Shown here: positions 25,459 to 34,479 of the stretch, piece by piece
Layout: each line of letters starts with the position of its first letter
How positions within the stretch are numbered: the first letter of the stretch is position 1
Source of the DNA: Rohdeia sp041398665
Lineage (GTDB): Bacteria > Planctomycetota > UBA1135 > GCA-002686595
NCBI GenBank assembly: GCA_041398665.1
Contig: JAWKUH010000028.1
Location: 8,171 to 72,170, forward strand
DNA: 64,000 bases
Direction of reading: 5' to 3'
The notes under the pieces: model-generated
Database searches by the model: none
Told to the model about the DNA's origin: nothing
What the model saw: the letters and a program-made list of their open reading frames with translations, nothing else
Made by a program: the position numbers and the translations under genes

Positions 25459-26544
25459 TCAGTGGGAGGACGGAGCGGCCTCGCGCAACCGGCGCGACTG
25501 GGCCTCGTGGATCTCGACCAGCGTCGAGCGCAGGTCGTGCTCCCAGCGCCACGCGGGATAGTGGCTGCGGAAGCGCGAGACGTCGGAGATCCACCAGACG
25601 TGGTCGCCCGTCCTGGCCTTCTCCGAGTACGTCCAGTCGAGCGTGCGACCCGAGATCTGCTCGCACAGCGAGATGGCCTCCAGCATCGAGCAGTTGGAGT
25701 GCCGTCCGCCGCCGACGTTGTAGACCTCGCCGGGGTGCGGGTCGAGTTTGAAGTGCCAGAGCATCGACACGAGGTCGTGCGCGTGGATGTTGTCGCGGAC
25801 CTGCTTCGCGCGGTGTCCGTGGATCGTGTACGGGCGCCCGGTGAGCGTCGCCCACATGAGGTAGGCGAGGAAGCCGTGGAGTTCGGCGCCGGAGTGCGCC
25901 GGACCCGTGAGGCAGCCTCCGCGGAAGCAGGCCGTCGGCATCCCGAAGTTCCTGCCGTACTCCTGCACCATGACGTCCGCCGCCACCTTCGAGGCGCCGA
26001 ACACGCTGTGGACGGACTGGTCGATGCTGAGCGACTCGTCGATGCCGTGCTCCGCGTAGGGGTGCGACGGGTCGAGTTCGAAGCGCGTCTCGTGCTCCAC
26101 GAGCGGGAGGTGGTTCGGCGCGTCGCCGTAGACCTTGTTCGTCGACGTGAACGCGAAGGGCGCGGTGGGGCAGTGCTTCCGCGCGGCCTCGAGCAGCACG
26201 AGCGTCCCGAGCGCGTTGACCGTGAAGTCCGTGCGCGGGTCGCGAGCGGCCCAGTCGTGCGAGGGCTGAGCGGCGCAGTGGACGACGAACTCCACGTCGC
26301 GCCCGAACTCGCGGAACAGCGCGTCGATCCGCGACTCGTCGCGGATGTCGGCGTCGACGTGGCGGTAGTTCGGGACGTCGTGCTCGAGGCGGCGTCGGTT
26401 CCACGAGGTCGAGGCCTCGTCGCCGAAGAACGTCCTGCGCATGTCGTTGTCGACGCCGACGACGTCGAGCCCGCGCCGCGCGAGGAAGCGCACGGCCTCG
26501 GAGCCGATCAGTCCGCACGACCCCGTGACGATCGCGACCGTCAT
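25459..26544 (-). CDS. Extended SDR, CDP-paratose/tyvelose 2-epimerase-like, Phe at the catalytic Tyr site
   Basis: This is a 361-residue NAD-dependent sugar-nucleotide SDR. It has the cofactor motif TGSCGLIGS, DNDMRRTFFG, FTSTNKVYGD, the substrate loop RGGCLTGPAHSG and the ending YNVGGGRHSNCSMLEAI. These match the group usually annotated as CDP-paratose 2-epimerase. The catalytic motif reads SVFGASK: Lys-186 is kept, but residue 182 is Phe (codon 25999-26001) where SDRs normally have Tyr. I recall the same substitution in related sequences, so it may be a feature of the subfamily. Its ATG overlaps the upstream SDR stop (ATGA, 26541-26544). Confidence 0.82.
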   Translation of the reverse strand: MTVAIVTGSCGLIGSEAVRFLARRGLDVVGVDNDMRRTFFGDEASTSWNRRRLEHDVPNYRHVDADIRDESRIDALFREFGRDVEFVVHCAAQPSHDWAARDPRTDFTVNALGTLVLLEAARKHCPTAPFAFTSTNKVYGDAPNHLPLVEHETRFELDPSHPYAEHGIDESLSIDQSVHSVFGASKVAADVMVQEYGRNFGMPTACFRGGCLTGPAHSGAELHGFLAYLMWATLTGRPYTIHGHRAKQVRDNIHAHDLVSMLWHFKLDPHPGEVYNVGGGRHSNCSMLEAISLCEQISGRTLDWTYSEKARTGDHVWWISDVSRFRSHYPAWRWEHDLRSTLVEIHEAQSRRLREAAPSSH

Positions 26545-27659
26545 CGCGCCACCTCCCTCGCTCCGTCGCCGATCAGCACGCGGCGCAGGCGCTCGCCGCC
26601 GTCCCGGATCCAACGCGTCGTCGTCTCCACCAGTTCCTCCATGCCGATCTCCGGCCGCCAGTCGAACTCGGCACACGCGCGTCGCGCGTCCGTCACGTAC
26701 CAGCGCACGTCGCCGGGGCGCGTCCGCGGGTCGGATCCGACGTCGAGCGTGCGCCCGGTCGCCGCGCTGCACATCTCCGTCAGTTCCCGCAGCGAGACCG
26801 AGTTCGCCGCTCCGCCGCCGACGTTGTAGACCCCGCCCGAGACACGCTCGATGTCGGCGACCTGGCGCACGACGAGTCGGGCGAGGTCGTCGACGTGCAG
26901 CACGTCGCGCACCTGGAGCCCGAGTCCGTCGTAGCCGATGTACGCGAGTTCGCCGCCGAACAGGTGCCGCGCGATCCAGTGCACGAGGAAGCCCTGGTCC
27001 TGCTTGCCCATCTGGCCGGGACCCGCGATCACGCCGCAGCGGTCGACGAGCACGCGCATGCCGTTCTGGTCGGCGTATTCCGTGACGAGGAGTTCCGACG
27101 CGAGCTTGGTCGCGCCGTAGAGCGTGCGCGGACCGTCGAGCGCGAAGTCCTCGGAGATCCCCTCGGGGCCCGCGCCGCGGACCGGCCGCGTCGCGTCGTA
27201 CACGTAGCGCGTGCCCTCCGCGCGCAGCGGCAGGTTCTCGATCGCGCGGTGCGGGTAGACGCGGCTCGTCGAGACGAACAGGAACGCCGCCTCCGCGCGG
27301 CGGGCGAGTTCGAGCGTGTTGAGCGTGCCGACGAGGTTCGTGCGGACGACGTGCTCGCTGCCGTCGCCGCGCCCCGCGAGCACCGACGGTTCGGCGGCGC
27401 AGTCGACGACGAGGTCGCACGCGCCGAGGGCCGCCACGTCCGCCGCGTCGCGGACGTCGGCGTGCACGAAGCGCACGCCGCGGTCGGCGAGCCGTTCGAG
27501 CGCGAGCTCGGAGCCGCGGCGCACGAGGTTGTCCGCCGCGACGACCTCGGCGCCGGGGTAGGCGTCGGCCAGCGCGAGCGCGAGGTGCGAACCGACGAAG
27601 CCGGCGCCCCCCGTGACGACGATCCGCGAGTACGCGGCGCTCGGAGTCGCGGCGTTCAC
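26541..27659 (-). CDS. Extended SDR sugar-nucleotide epimerase/dehydratase
   Basis: This is a 372-residue enzyme with the Rossmann motif VVTGGAGFVGSHLALALA, a sugar-nucleotide fold and an intact YGATK catalytic Tyr-x3-Lys. The segments LFVSTSRVYPHRAIENLPLRAEG and VYNVGGGAANSVSLRELTEM place it near the CDP-sugar SDRs, like its downstream neighbour. Acting in succession, the two could make a dideoxy- or epimerised hexose. The GTG start at 27659 overlaps the radical SAM stop (GTGA). Longer starts would run into that gene. Confidence 0.8.
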   Translation of the reverse strand: MNAATPSAAYSRIVVTGGAGFVGSHLALALADAYPGAEVVAADNLVRRGSELALERLADRGVRFVHADVRDAADVAALGACDLVVDCAAEPSVLAGRGDGSEHVVRTNLVGTLNTLELARRAEAAFLFVSTSRVYPHRAIENLPLRAEGTRYVYDATRPVRGAGPEGISEDFALDGPRTLYGATKLASELLVTEYADQNGMRVLVDRCGVIAGPGQMGKQDQGFLVHWIARHLFGGELAYIGYDGLGLQVRDVLHVDDLARLVVRQVADIERVSGGVYNVGGGAANSVSLRELTEMCSAATGRTLDVGSDPRTRPGDVRWYVTDARRACAEFDWRPEIGMEELVETTTRWIRDGGERLRRVLIGDGAREVAR

Positions 27660-28996
27660 GACTCGCGCAGGCTCTTCGCGAGCGACTGGAACTTCTTGCT
27701 GCCGTCGGTCTCGCGCCGGTAGTCGGCGTCGACGGCGGCGCCGGCGTACTCGTCGAGCTTGCCCTCGACACGCAGCGTGTGGAGCGGCGTGCCCTCGATC
27801 TCGGCCGTGCCCGACTCCTGGACGGTGTCGAAGGGCAGCGAAGCGATGAAGCGCTTCGTCGTGAGCATCTGCGCGTGCGTCTCGCCCGGCAGGCCGTACG
27901 TGAACGTGCCGTGGACCGTCATCCCGAGTCGCTTGATCTCGTGGACGACCTCCTTGGCGCGTTCGAGGTCGAGATGCTTGTTGACGATCTTGTCGACGAC
28001 GTACTGGTCGCCGCTCTCGAAGCCGAGCTTCACACCGAAACAGCCGGAATCGGCCATCTGCTTCCAGGACTCGAGGCTCGACGTGTCCGCGCGACACATG
28101 GCCGACCAGGGCAGGCCGATGCGACTCATCACGCCGCACATCCCGGTGACGTGCTTCGAACCGAGGTTGAAGGTGTCGTCGTCGAAGTAGATCGAGCGGT
28201 AGCCGTGGCGTCCGACGATCTCGGTCAGGAACGCCTCCATGTACTCCGGCGTGTAGTGGCGCACCGTCCGGACGCGCGAACCGTCGGGGTCGTTGCCGGT
28301 CATCGTCGCCGGCCAGACGCAGAAGATGCACTTGAACGGACAACCGCGGCTCGACCACACCTGGGCGTGCGGGAAGACCTGGCCCTTCGGCGCGCCGTCG
28401 CTGTAGCGGTGCGCGTGGAGTTCGTCGTACCAGGGGAACGGCGCGGCGTTCATCTCCTCGCGCGTGAGGAGGTCGGGCGCGAGCAATCCGGTCTCGCCCT
28501 GCACGACGCGCGTCACACCCTTCTCGTACTCGCCCTGGACGCAGGCGACCGCGACCTCGCTCTCGAGGATCTCGCCGCCGCGCGTCGTGGTGATCGGTCC
28601 GGTGACGACGACCTTGACGCCCGGAAGGCGTCGACGGACCTCGGCCAGCACCTTCGCGTCGTGCTCCCAGCTCGGGGTCGCGGACTCCACGACGATCATC
28701 TCGGGGCGCAGTCCCTCGACGTACGCGTAGAACGAGTCGTACGACTCCTTCAGGGCGATCGAGTCGCGGAAGTGGACGTCGGCCCCGGTGCGTTCGCGGA
28801 CGTACGTCGCGGCGTAGCCCAGGAAGAACGGGTACGGGCAGTAGTCGCCGAAGACGTAGCGGTCCGGAGCGGATCTCTGGAGCAGCGTGAAGGGCCAGCG
28901 CGAACCTGCGCGGACTCCGCCGCGCCAACGCCAGCGCAGACCGCGGTGGTGCTCGCGGCCCTCCCACCAGGGCGGGTTCGAGAAGAGGATGCGCAT
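27656..28996 (-). CDS. Cobalamin-binding-type radical SAM enzyme
   Basis: This is a 446-residue protein. Residues 1-190 form a Rossmann-like B12-binding-type domain (PYPFFLGYAATYVRE ... PEMIVVESATPSWEHDAKVL). Residues 205-400 form a radical SAM barrel with Cys-219, Cys-223 and Cys-226 in CPFKCIFC. Other segments are IYFDDDTFNLGSKH and FGVKLGFESGDQYVVDKIVNKH. B12-type enzymes of this class often methylate unactivated carbons or modify sugars and lipids. The short DxHxxG cobalamin loop is not evident, so cobalamin may not be bound. The ATG at 28996 lies one base after the upstream GT2 stop. Confidence 0.85.
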   Translation of the reverse strand: MRILFSNPPWWEGREHHRGLRWRWRGGVRAGSRWPFTLLQRSAPDRYVFGDYCPYPFFLGYAATYVRERTGADVHFRDSIALKESYDSFYAYVEGLRPEMIVVESATPSWEHDAKVLAEVRRRLPGVKVVVTGPITTTRGGEILESEVAVACVQGEYEKGVTRVVQGETGLLAPDLLTREEMNAAPFPWYDELHAHRYSDGAPKGQVFPHAQVWSSRGCPFKCIFCVWPATMTGNDPDGSRVRTVRHYTPEYMEAFLTEIVGRHGYRSIYFDDDTFNLGSKHVTGMCGVMSRIGLPWSAMCRADTSSLESWKQMADSGCFGVKLGFESGDQYVVDKIVNKHLDLERAKEVVHEIKRLGMTVHGTFTYGLPGETHAQMLTTKRFIASLPFDTVQESGTAEIEGTPLHTLRVEGKLDEYAGAAVDADYRRETDGSKKFQSLAKSLRES

Positions 28997-28997
28997 G

Positions 28998-29762
28998 TCA
29001 GATGGTTCCTCCGATTCCCTCGACGGAGTCGCCTCGTGCATCGAAGCCGTTCGGCCCGACGAGCACGCCGGGGAGGGGCTCGGTGAGGTCCGAGATCTCC
29101 GCGGGGCGGTCCTCGTAGAGGTACATGGTGTTGAGGTCGGCGCTCCCGGGATCGACCTCCAGGTAGCGCGCGACCTTCCGCTCGCGTTCGGCGCGCGACA
29201 TCAGGACGAACTGGTAGTGGAACAGGCACGGCGAACGCAACGGGCGGCCGGGGCCGGGATCGCCGACGAAGCTGTGGTGGATGGGGGTGCCGACCTCGCA
29301 GTAGCGGTGCGCCGCGTTGTTGCGGAAGAGCCGGACCTGGCGGTCGCGGAAGTAGGGCGGCCGCGAGAGGAAGCGGATCCGCCCCTCGTCGTGCACCAGC
29401 CAGATCCGCGGGATCGAGTACCACTGCACGAGCGGCGCATAGGTCAGCAGGCGCAATCGACCCGCTCCGCGCGTCCCGATGAGCTCGTCGGTGTCGACCA
29501 GCAGGATCCAGGAGCCGCGGGCCCGGTCGAACGCGAAGTTCTTCTGTCGCGAGATGTTGCCGTCGAAGGTGTGTTCGAAGACACGTGCGCGCGGATGACG
29601 TGCGGCGAGCTCGGCCGTCCCGTCGGTGCTTCCGCCGTCGACGACGACGACCTCGTCGCAGTGGCGCGCGAGGTTGGCCACGACCTGCTCGATCGTGTCG
29701 GCGTTGTCCTGGCAGACGACGACGCCGCTCAGGCGGATCGAGTTTCGGGGGTGGGGCAGCAC
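28998..29762 (-). CDS. GT2 glycosyltransferase (WaaE/KdtX-like)
   Basis: This is a 254-residue GT-A transferase. It has RLSGVVVCQDNADTIEQVV, the donor-binding VVVDGGSTDGTAELAARH, and RQKNFAFDRARGSWILLVDTDE with its DxD-type metal site. The short chain and the QDNADTIEQ opening resemble the LPS-core heptose/glucose transferases of the WaaE group. The GTG at 29762 is preferred. A perfect-looking TACAAT hexamer lies 28 nt upstream, and longer versions would overlap the FG-GAP gene much further. It leads the downstream sugar genes. Confidence 0.8.
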   Translation of the reverse strand: MLPHPRNSIRLSGVVVCQDNADTIEQVVANLARHCDEVVVVDGGSTDGTAELAARHPRARVFEHTFDGNISRQKNFAFDRARGSWILLVDTDELIGTRGAGRLRLLTYAPLVQWYSIPRIWLVHDEGRIRFLSRPPYFRDRQVRLFRNNAAHRYCEVGTPIHHSFVGDPGPGRPLRSPCLFHYQFVLMSRAERERKVARYLEVDPGSADLNTMYLYEDRPAEISDLTEPLPGVLVGPNGFDARGDSVEGIGGTI

Positions 29763-31606
29763 GTGGTTCTCGACGACCGACGGAGCGCGGATTGTACGCA
29801 GCGCGCCGCTCGAACCCGGCCCCGCGCCGCGGGGAAGTCGCTCCCGGCGACCCGCGCAGAGGTCCGCGACGGAGCGCCGCGTCGACTCACCGCGGCCCGG
29901 CCGAGCGGGTCCCGCGACGTACGACGACGTTCGGAGCGGAACTCGCTCCCGGGAGGAAGGTCGCGCGGATCGCCGACGACCCGGACCGAGGTGACGCGTC
30001 GATCGAGGAGGCCGGTGATCACGTCCGGGGCGCTCGAGCCCGCGTAGCTCGGCTGCGGACCGGCCACGAGGAGGCGCTCGCCGCCGTCGTCGAAGAGGAC
30101 GCGCACGGCGGCGTGCGGCGGCACGTCGCGGACGACGAGCGCCGCGCGCCCGTCGCCCGCGTCGTTGCGAAGGACCCGCGCGCGACCGCCGCACGTCACG
30201 AGGACGAGGTCCTCGTCCCCGTCGCCGTCGAGGTCGCCGGCGAGGAGCGCCCGGCCCACCTCGTCGCGCGCGCCCAGCGCTCCGAGTTCGTCCTGCGCGA
30301 GGTCGAAGCGCCCGTCGCCGCGGTTGACGAAGAGCGCGGGGGGCTGCGCCCAGGTCTTGCCGTCCTCGTAGAGCTGGATGTTGTGGATGATGTGCCCGTT
30401 CGCGACGGCGACGTCGAGGTCGCCGTCGAGGTCGAAGTCGCACATCACGGTGCCGAAGCCGACCGGCAGCCGCGAGGCCGCCTCCATCCCCGCGCGCACC
30501 GTCCCGTCGGTGAAGGAGCCGTCCTTCCCGCCGAGGTAGAGCGTGTTCGACTCGCCGTCGTAGTTGGTCACGAACAGGTCGACGTCGAGGTCGCCGTCGA
30601 CGTCGCCGCACGCGAGCCCCATACCGGCCTCCGTCATACCGTCGACGTCGACGCCGGTCCCGCTCTCGAGCGTCGCGTCCTCGAACGTCGCGTCACCGCG
30701 GTTGCGCCACAGCCGGTTCTCGACGGAGTCGTTGGCGACGTAGAGGTCGAGGTCGCCGTCCTGGTCGTAGTCGACGGGCAACGCGCCGAGTCCCTTGCCC
30801 GCGGTGTCCGCGAGACCCGACTTCTCGTTCGCGATCTCGAAGTGTCCGCGTCCGTCGTTCAGGTAGAAGACGTCGGGGAGCCCGGGGTAGCGGTCGGGGT
30901 GGCAGTACGAACGCCAGCCGTCGCGCCGGTCTCCGCACCACTCGGGGTGCAGCACGTCGATCGCGACGTATCCCGTGACGTACAGGTCGAGGTCGCCGTC
31001 GAGGTCCGCGTCGAAGAACGTCGCGCCGACGGTCCAGCGCGGGTCGCCGAGTCCCGCTTCGCGCGTCGCGTCGACGAAGCGCGCGTCGCCCGCGTTGCGG
31101 AGCAGCGCGTCGGGACCGAAGTTCGTGACGTAGAGGTCCTGGAGTCCGTCGCCGTCGACGTCGCCGACCGCGACGCCCTGGCCGTAGCCGGTGTGCGCCG
31201 CCGCGCCGCTGCGCGCCGTCGCGTCCTCGAAGCGACCGCGACCGTCGCCGAGGAACAGTCGGTTCGGCGGTGCGTCCTGAGGACGCGGTGCGGTCTCGGG
31301 GATCGGCAGCGGTCCACTCTGCACCAGGTAGAGGTCGAGGTCGCCGTCGTTCTCGACGTCGAACAACGCGCCGCCGCCGCCCATCGTCTCCGGCAGGTGG
31401 CGTTCCGCGGTGAAGCCCGCGACGTGCACGAAGTCGACGCCGCTCGGCTCCGTCACGTCGGTGAACCAACCGCCCGACGGCTCGGGTGCGGCGGCGGACG
31501 AGACGCCGGTGGCGTCCGCCGTGCCGGGGGGCGCGGCCTCGCGCCCATCGCACGACGCGAGCGACGCGACGACGAGAGCGGAGAGGAAGGCAGCGCGCGC
31601 CGTCAC
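29729..31606 (-). CDS. FG-GAP/VCBS repeat lipoprotein with UnbV-like C-terminus
   Basis: This is a 625-residue lipoprotein (signal ending VVASLASC). Seven calcium-binding FG-GAP loops of the DxDxDGxxD type are visible, for example DVDGDGLQDLYV, DADLDGDLDLYV, DYDQDGDLDLYV and DLDGDGDEDLVL. They predict a seven-bladed integrin-like propeller. The C-terminus starts like an ASPIC/UnbV domain (AAVRVLFDDGGERLLVAG), but after about residue 545 it becomes Arg/Ser-rich. It also overlaps the GT2 start by 34 bp, so the true end may be altered by an indel. The GTG start overlaps the TPR stop (GTGA, 31603-31606), the usual TPR/UnbV pairing. Confidence 0.8.
   Translation of the reverse strand: MTARAAFLSALVVASLASCDGREAAPPGTADATGVSSAAAPEPSGGWFTDVTEPSGVDFVHVAGFTAERHLPETMGGGGALFDVENDGDLDLYLVQSGPLPIPETAPRPQDAPPNRLFLGDGRGRFEDATARSGAAAHTGYGQGVAVGDVDGDGLQDLYVTNFGPDALLRNAGDARFVDATREAGLGDPRWTVGATFFDADLDGDLDLYVTGYVAIDVLHPEWCGDRRDGWRSYCHPDRYPGLPDVFYLNDGRGHFEIANEKSGLADTAGKGLGALPVDYDQDGDLDLYVANDSVENRLWRNRGDATFEDATLESGTGVDVDGMTEAGMGLACGDVDGDLDVDLFVTNYDGESNTLYLGGKDGSFTDGTVRAGMEAASRLPVGFGTVMCDFDLDGDLDVAVANGHIIHNIQLYEDGKTWAQPPALFVNRGDGRFDLAQDELGALGARDEVGRALLAGDLDGDGDEDLVLVTCGGRARVLRNDAGDGRAALVVRDVPPHAAVRVLFDDGGERLLVAGPQPSYAGSSAPDVITGLLDRRVTSVRVVGDPRDLPPGSEFRSERRRTSRDPLGRAAVSRRGAPSRTSARVAGSDFPAARGRVRAARCVQSALRRSSRTTCCPTPETRSA
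29791..29796 (-). promoter_or_regulatory. Candidate -10 hexamer TACAAT inside the preceding gene
   Basis: On the minus strand TACAAT ends 28 nt before the GTG of the GT2 gene. It differs from the TATAAT consensus at one position and is the best -10 box in the window. It lies in the 3' end of the FG-GAP gene and could give the sugar genes their own promoter. Confidence 0.45.
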
Positions 31607-32736
31607 GATCCGCCCTCCGCTTCGCGGAGCCGCTGTTCGACGGCCGGCTCGCCCGGCGCGAGCTGGAGCGCGCGCCGGAACCACGCGGCGGCCTCGGCGC
31701 GTCGGTCCTCGCGCAGGCAGACGTCCCCGGCGCGCACGAGCAGTCGCACGTCGTTCACGCGTTCGAAGGCCTCGGCGAGCACGCCCAGCGCGGCGTCCGT
31801 GTCGCGCTCGTCCTCGTGCAGGAGGCGCGCGAGTCGCAGCGCGATCGGGACGACCTCGTCGTCCTGCGCGAGGCGCGTCGCCGCCTCGTACTCCGCGCGC
31901 GCGTCGGCGGTCCGACCGAGCGCGCGCAGCGCGTCGCCGACCGCCGCGTGGTTGGGCGCGTGCAGCGGCTCGAGGTCGAGGCTCTTGCGCGCGAAGTCGA
32001 GCTGGTCGACGAGCGGGACGAGCGCTCGATGGCGCTCGAGGACCGCGAGTCCGTCCTCGCGCTCGCCGACCGCGAGCAGCGAACGTCCGAGCCCGTACAG
32101 CGAGCGCAGGTCGAGCGGATCCACCTCGAGCGCGCGCCCGAACACGGCGATCGCCTCGGCGTGCTCGCCCGCGCGGGCGAGGGCTCGTCCGCGGATGCCG
32201 AGCAGGCGGACGTCGTCCGGACCGACGACGGCGAAGGCACGTTCGAGCTCGCGCGCGGCCTCCTCGAGCCGTCCCAACGCCTCGAGCGCGTCGACGCGCA
32301 GGACGGCGTGCTCCGGGACGGCGGGGTCGAGCAGCGCGAGCGCCTCCTCGTAGCGCGTCAGCAGGTAGAGCGCCTCGCCTCGGAGCGGGTCGAACTCGGG
32401 GCCGAGGCCGTCCGCCGCCTCGAGCGCCGCCTCGTAGCGGTGCACGGCGAAGTCGTAACGGACGAGCTGCGCGCGCACGTCGAGCCTCGCGGGCTCGCGC
32501 GCGAGCAACACCTCGAGGTCGGCGATGGCCTCGCGGCGCTCGCCCCGCTCGAACCGCGCGCGCGCCGCTCGGAGTCCGGCGTCGATCGTCGCGGTGCCCT
32601 CGTCCTGCGCGGGCGGCCCCTCCTGCGCGGCGCCGACTCCGGCCCCTGACGCGACGGCGACGGGGAGCACGACGAGGAGGACGAGGAGTCGCGTGAGAGG
32701 AGGAGCGCTGGCCACGGCGGGGGACGTGCGGCGCAC
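31603..32736 (-). CDS. Secreted TPR-repeat protein
   Basis: This is a 377-residue exported protein; the signal peptide spans about residues 12-37 (RLLVLLVVLPVAVASGAGVGAAQ). The rest consists of helical tetratricopeptide repeats such as AEAIAVFGRALEVDPLDLRSLYGLGRSLLAVGE and DARAEYEAATRLAQDDE. It ends with AAAWFRRALQLAPGEPAVEQRL. It is a protein-protein scaffold with no catalytic motif. It is the first gene of the minus-strand run that includes the FG-GAP protein and the sugar genes, and it is translationally coupled to the former. Confidence 0.82.
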   Translation of the reverse strand: MRRTSPAVASAPPLTRLLVLLVVLPVAVASGAGVGAAQEGPPAQDEGTATIDAGLRAARARFERGERREAIADLEVLLAREPARLDVRAQLVRYDFAVHRYEAALEAADGLGPEFDPLRGEALYLLTRYEEALALLDPAVPEHAVLRVDALEALGRLEEAARELERAFAVVGPDDVRLLGIRGRALARAGEHAEAIAVFGRALEVDPLDLRSLYGLGRSLLAVGEREDGLAVLERHRALVPLVDQLDFARKSLDLEPLHAPNHAAVGDALRALGRTADARAEYEAATRLAQDDEVVPIALRLARLLHEDERDTDAALGVLAEAFERVNDVRLLVRAGDVCLREDRRAEAAAWFRRALQLAPGEPAVEQRLREAEGGS

Positions 32737-32759
32737 GCGCGGCGGCGCCGAGTCCGCCC

Positions 32760-32765
32760 ATCGTA
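32760..32765 (-). promoter_or_regulatory. Candidate -10 hexamer TACGAT for the TPR operon
   Basis: On the minus strand TACGAT ends 23 nt before the TPR start, in the 148-bp divergent gap. It would drive the long minus-strand run from 32.7 to 23.1 kb. Confidence 0.35.
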
Positions 32766-32884
32766 CCCGTGCGTCCGGCGATCCGACGGCGTGTCGCGGA
32801 CCGGGGTCCGCGACGCGGCTCGCGCGGTGCGCGCTTCTCCTCGGCGCGGTTCCACGTCATCCTGCGCCGTCCCCCGGGAGCGAC

Positions 32885-34432
32885 ATGGGCACGTACACGC
32901 AGGACACCGCGCGCTGGCTCGACCGGCGCTATGCACGCGTCTCGCCGGACGGCGTGTACGAGGCGCACATGCCGATCTACGGACTCGGCCACCCCGCGAG
33001 CGAGGCCGGGCACATGGTCCGCTTCGGGATCTCGTACCGACTGCTGCGGACGCTCGACACGCTCGAGTTCGACGACCTGCTCGCCGTCGGCGGCGGCGAG
33101 GGCTTCCTGCCGCACCTCGTGCGCGGAGCCTTCGGCGCGGACGTCGCCGTTCTCGACCTGTCCGTCGAGTCGGTACTGCGCGCGCACCAGTTCTTCGGGA
33201 TCGACGGCGTCGCGGCCGACGCGACGCGGTTGCCCTTCCGCGACGGGTCCTTCGACGTCGTGGTGTGCAGCGAGGTGATCGAGCACCTCGAGTTCCCGGT
33301 CGAGGCGCTGCTCGAGCTCGTGCGCGTCGCGCGCCGCGCGGTGATCGTGACGACGCTCGAGTTCGAGCGCGACCGCGAGGCCGTCGCGAGGCACCGCTTC
33401 CAGCGCTGCCGCTACCCGCACTTCGAGCAGAACCTGTTCCTGCCGGAGGACCTCGAGCTCGTGCTCGGGCGCGACGTCCGCCTGCTGTCGGAGCTGCGCC
33501 ACCCCGTTCCCGCCGACGGCAGGTCGCGCGACGAGACGGCGGCGTGGATCGCGCAGGCGACGGCGCACGGCAGACTGCTCGACGACGGAGCCGGCGTGCT
33601 GTGCGTGCTCGAGAAGGTGCCGTCGACGCGCGAGCGGCGGCGCAGCGACGACGAGCTCGCGCGCGTGCTGCTCGACGACTCGGCGGTCGAGCCCGACGGT
33701 GTCGTCCCGCCGCGTCCGCGCGCCGTGCCCGCGTCGCTGCTGCGTCGCATGATCTGCCCGATCGACCGCGACGAACTGCGCGAGGACGGCGAACGCCTCG
33801 TCGCGGCGTGCGGCCGCAGCTACGAGGTGCGCGGCGGCGTGCCGATCCTGTACGACCTCGCGCACCCCGACCCGACCGACGACGACCTGCGCGAGCGCGT
33901 CCGGGGCGAGCGCGACGCCGCCGAGGTCGAGCGGCTCGTTGCGCTGCGTCGCGACCTCGTCGGTCCGAGCTTCGACGGCGTGCGGAGCTTCGACCTGCGC
34001 GACGTCGACCAGCGCCGCGGCTGGCTCACCGCGCCGAGCCTCGCGCCGGGCGAGGCCCGCGACGGCGGCTACGCGTTCGTCGCGACGAACGGCGATCCGT
34101 GGCTCGTCTCGCCCGTCGTCGGCGTCTCCGCTCGCGACGTCGTCGCGGTGCGCGTCGCGATGCGCGTGCACGCTCCGGACGCGACGGTCGCGGAGGGGAC
34201 GGCGCAGGTCTTCTGGCTGTTCGAGGACGACGACGACCTGGGCGAGGACCGCAGCCGCCTCTTCACGGTCGCGAACTCGCCCGAGGTCAGGGAGTACCGG
34301 ATCGAGCTCGCGGATCGCTTCGCGGACGAGGGTCGGCGACGGATCCTGCTCTTCCGTCTGGATCCCGCGGACGGCCCGTGCACGATCGAGCTGCTCCGGT
34401 TCGAGATCGAGACGGCGGGCGCAGCGCGCTGA
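32885..34432 (+). CDS. Class I methyltransferase with Trm112-like and C-terminal beta domain
   Basis: This is a 515-residue three-part protein. Residues 45-200 are a SAM methyltransferase with LLAVGGGEGFLPHLVRGAFG, AVLDLS, GIDGVAADATRLPFRDGSFDVVVCSEVIEHLEFP. Residues about 290-330 form a Trm112/UPF0434-like segment (LLRRMICPIDRDELREDGERLVAACGRSYEVRGGVPILYD) that has a single CP rather than full zinc-binding cysteines. Residues 370-515 form a beta-rich module (GGYAFVATNGDPWLVSPVVG ... GTAQVFWLFEDDDDLGED) like those found on glycan-modifying proteins. It is divergent from the sugar-gene run and probably belongs to it. No signal peptide is seen. Confidence 0.8.
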   Translation: MGTYTQDTARWLDRRYARVSPDGVYEAHMPIYGLGHPASEAGHMVRFGISYRLLRTLDTLEFDDLLAVGGGEGFLPHLVRGAFGADVAVLDLSVESVLRAHQFFGIDGVAADATRLPFRDGSFDVVVCSEVIEHLEFPVEALLELVRVARRAVIVTTLEFERDREAVARHRFQRCRYPHFEQNLFLPEDLELVLGRDVRLLSELRHPVPADGRSRDETAAWIAQATAHGRLLDDGAGVLCVLEKVPSTRERRRSDDELARVLLDDSAVEPDGVVPPRPRAVPASLLRRMICPIDRDELREDGERLVAACGRSYEVRGGVPILYDLAHPDPTDDDLRERVRGERDAAEVERLVALRRDLVGPSFDGVRSFDLRDVDQRRGWLTAPSLAPGEARDGGYAFVATNGDPWLVSPVVGVSARDVVAVRVAMRVHAPDATVAEGTAQVFWLFEDDDDLGEDRSRLFTVANSPEVREYRIELADRFADEGRRRILLFRLDPADGPCTIELLRFEIETAGAAR

Positions 34433-34479
34433 GCCCGGCGGCGCGTCGCCCGACCGCGCGACGGACCGAGCACCGCGCC

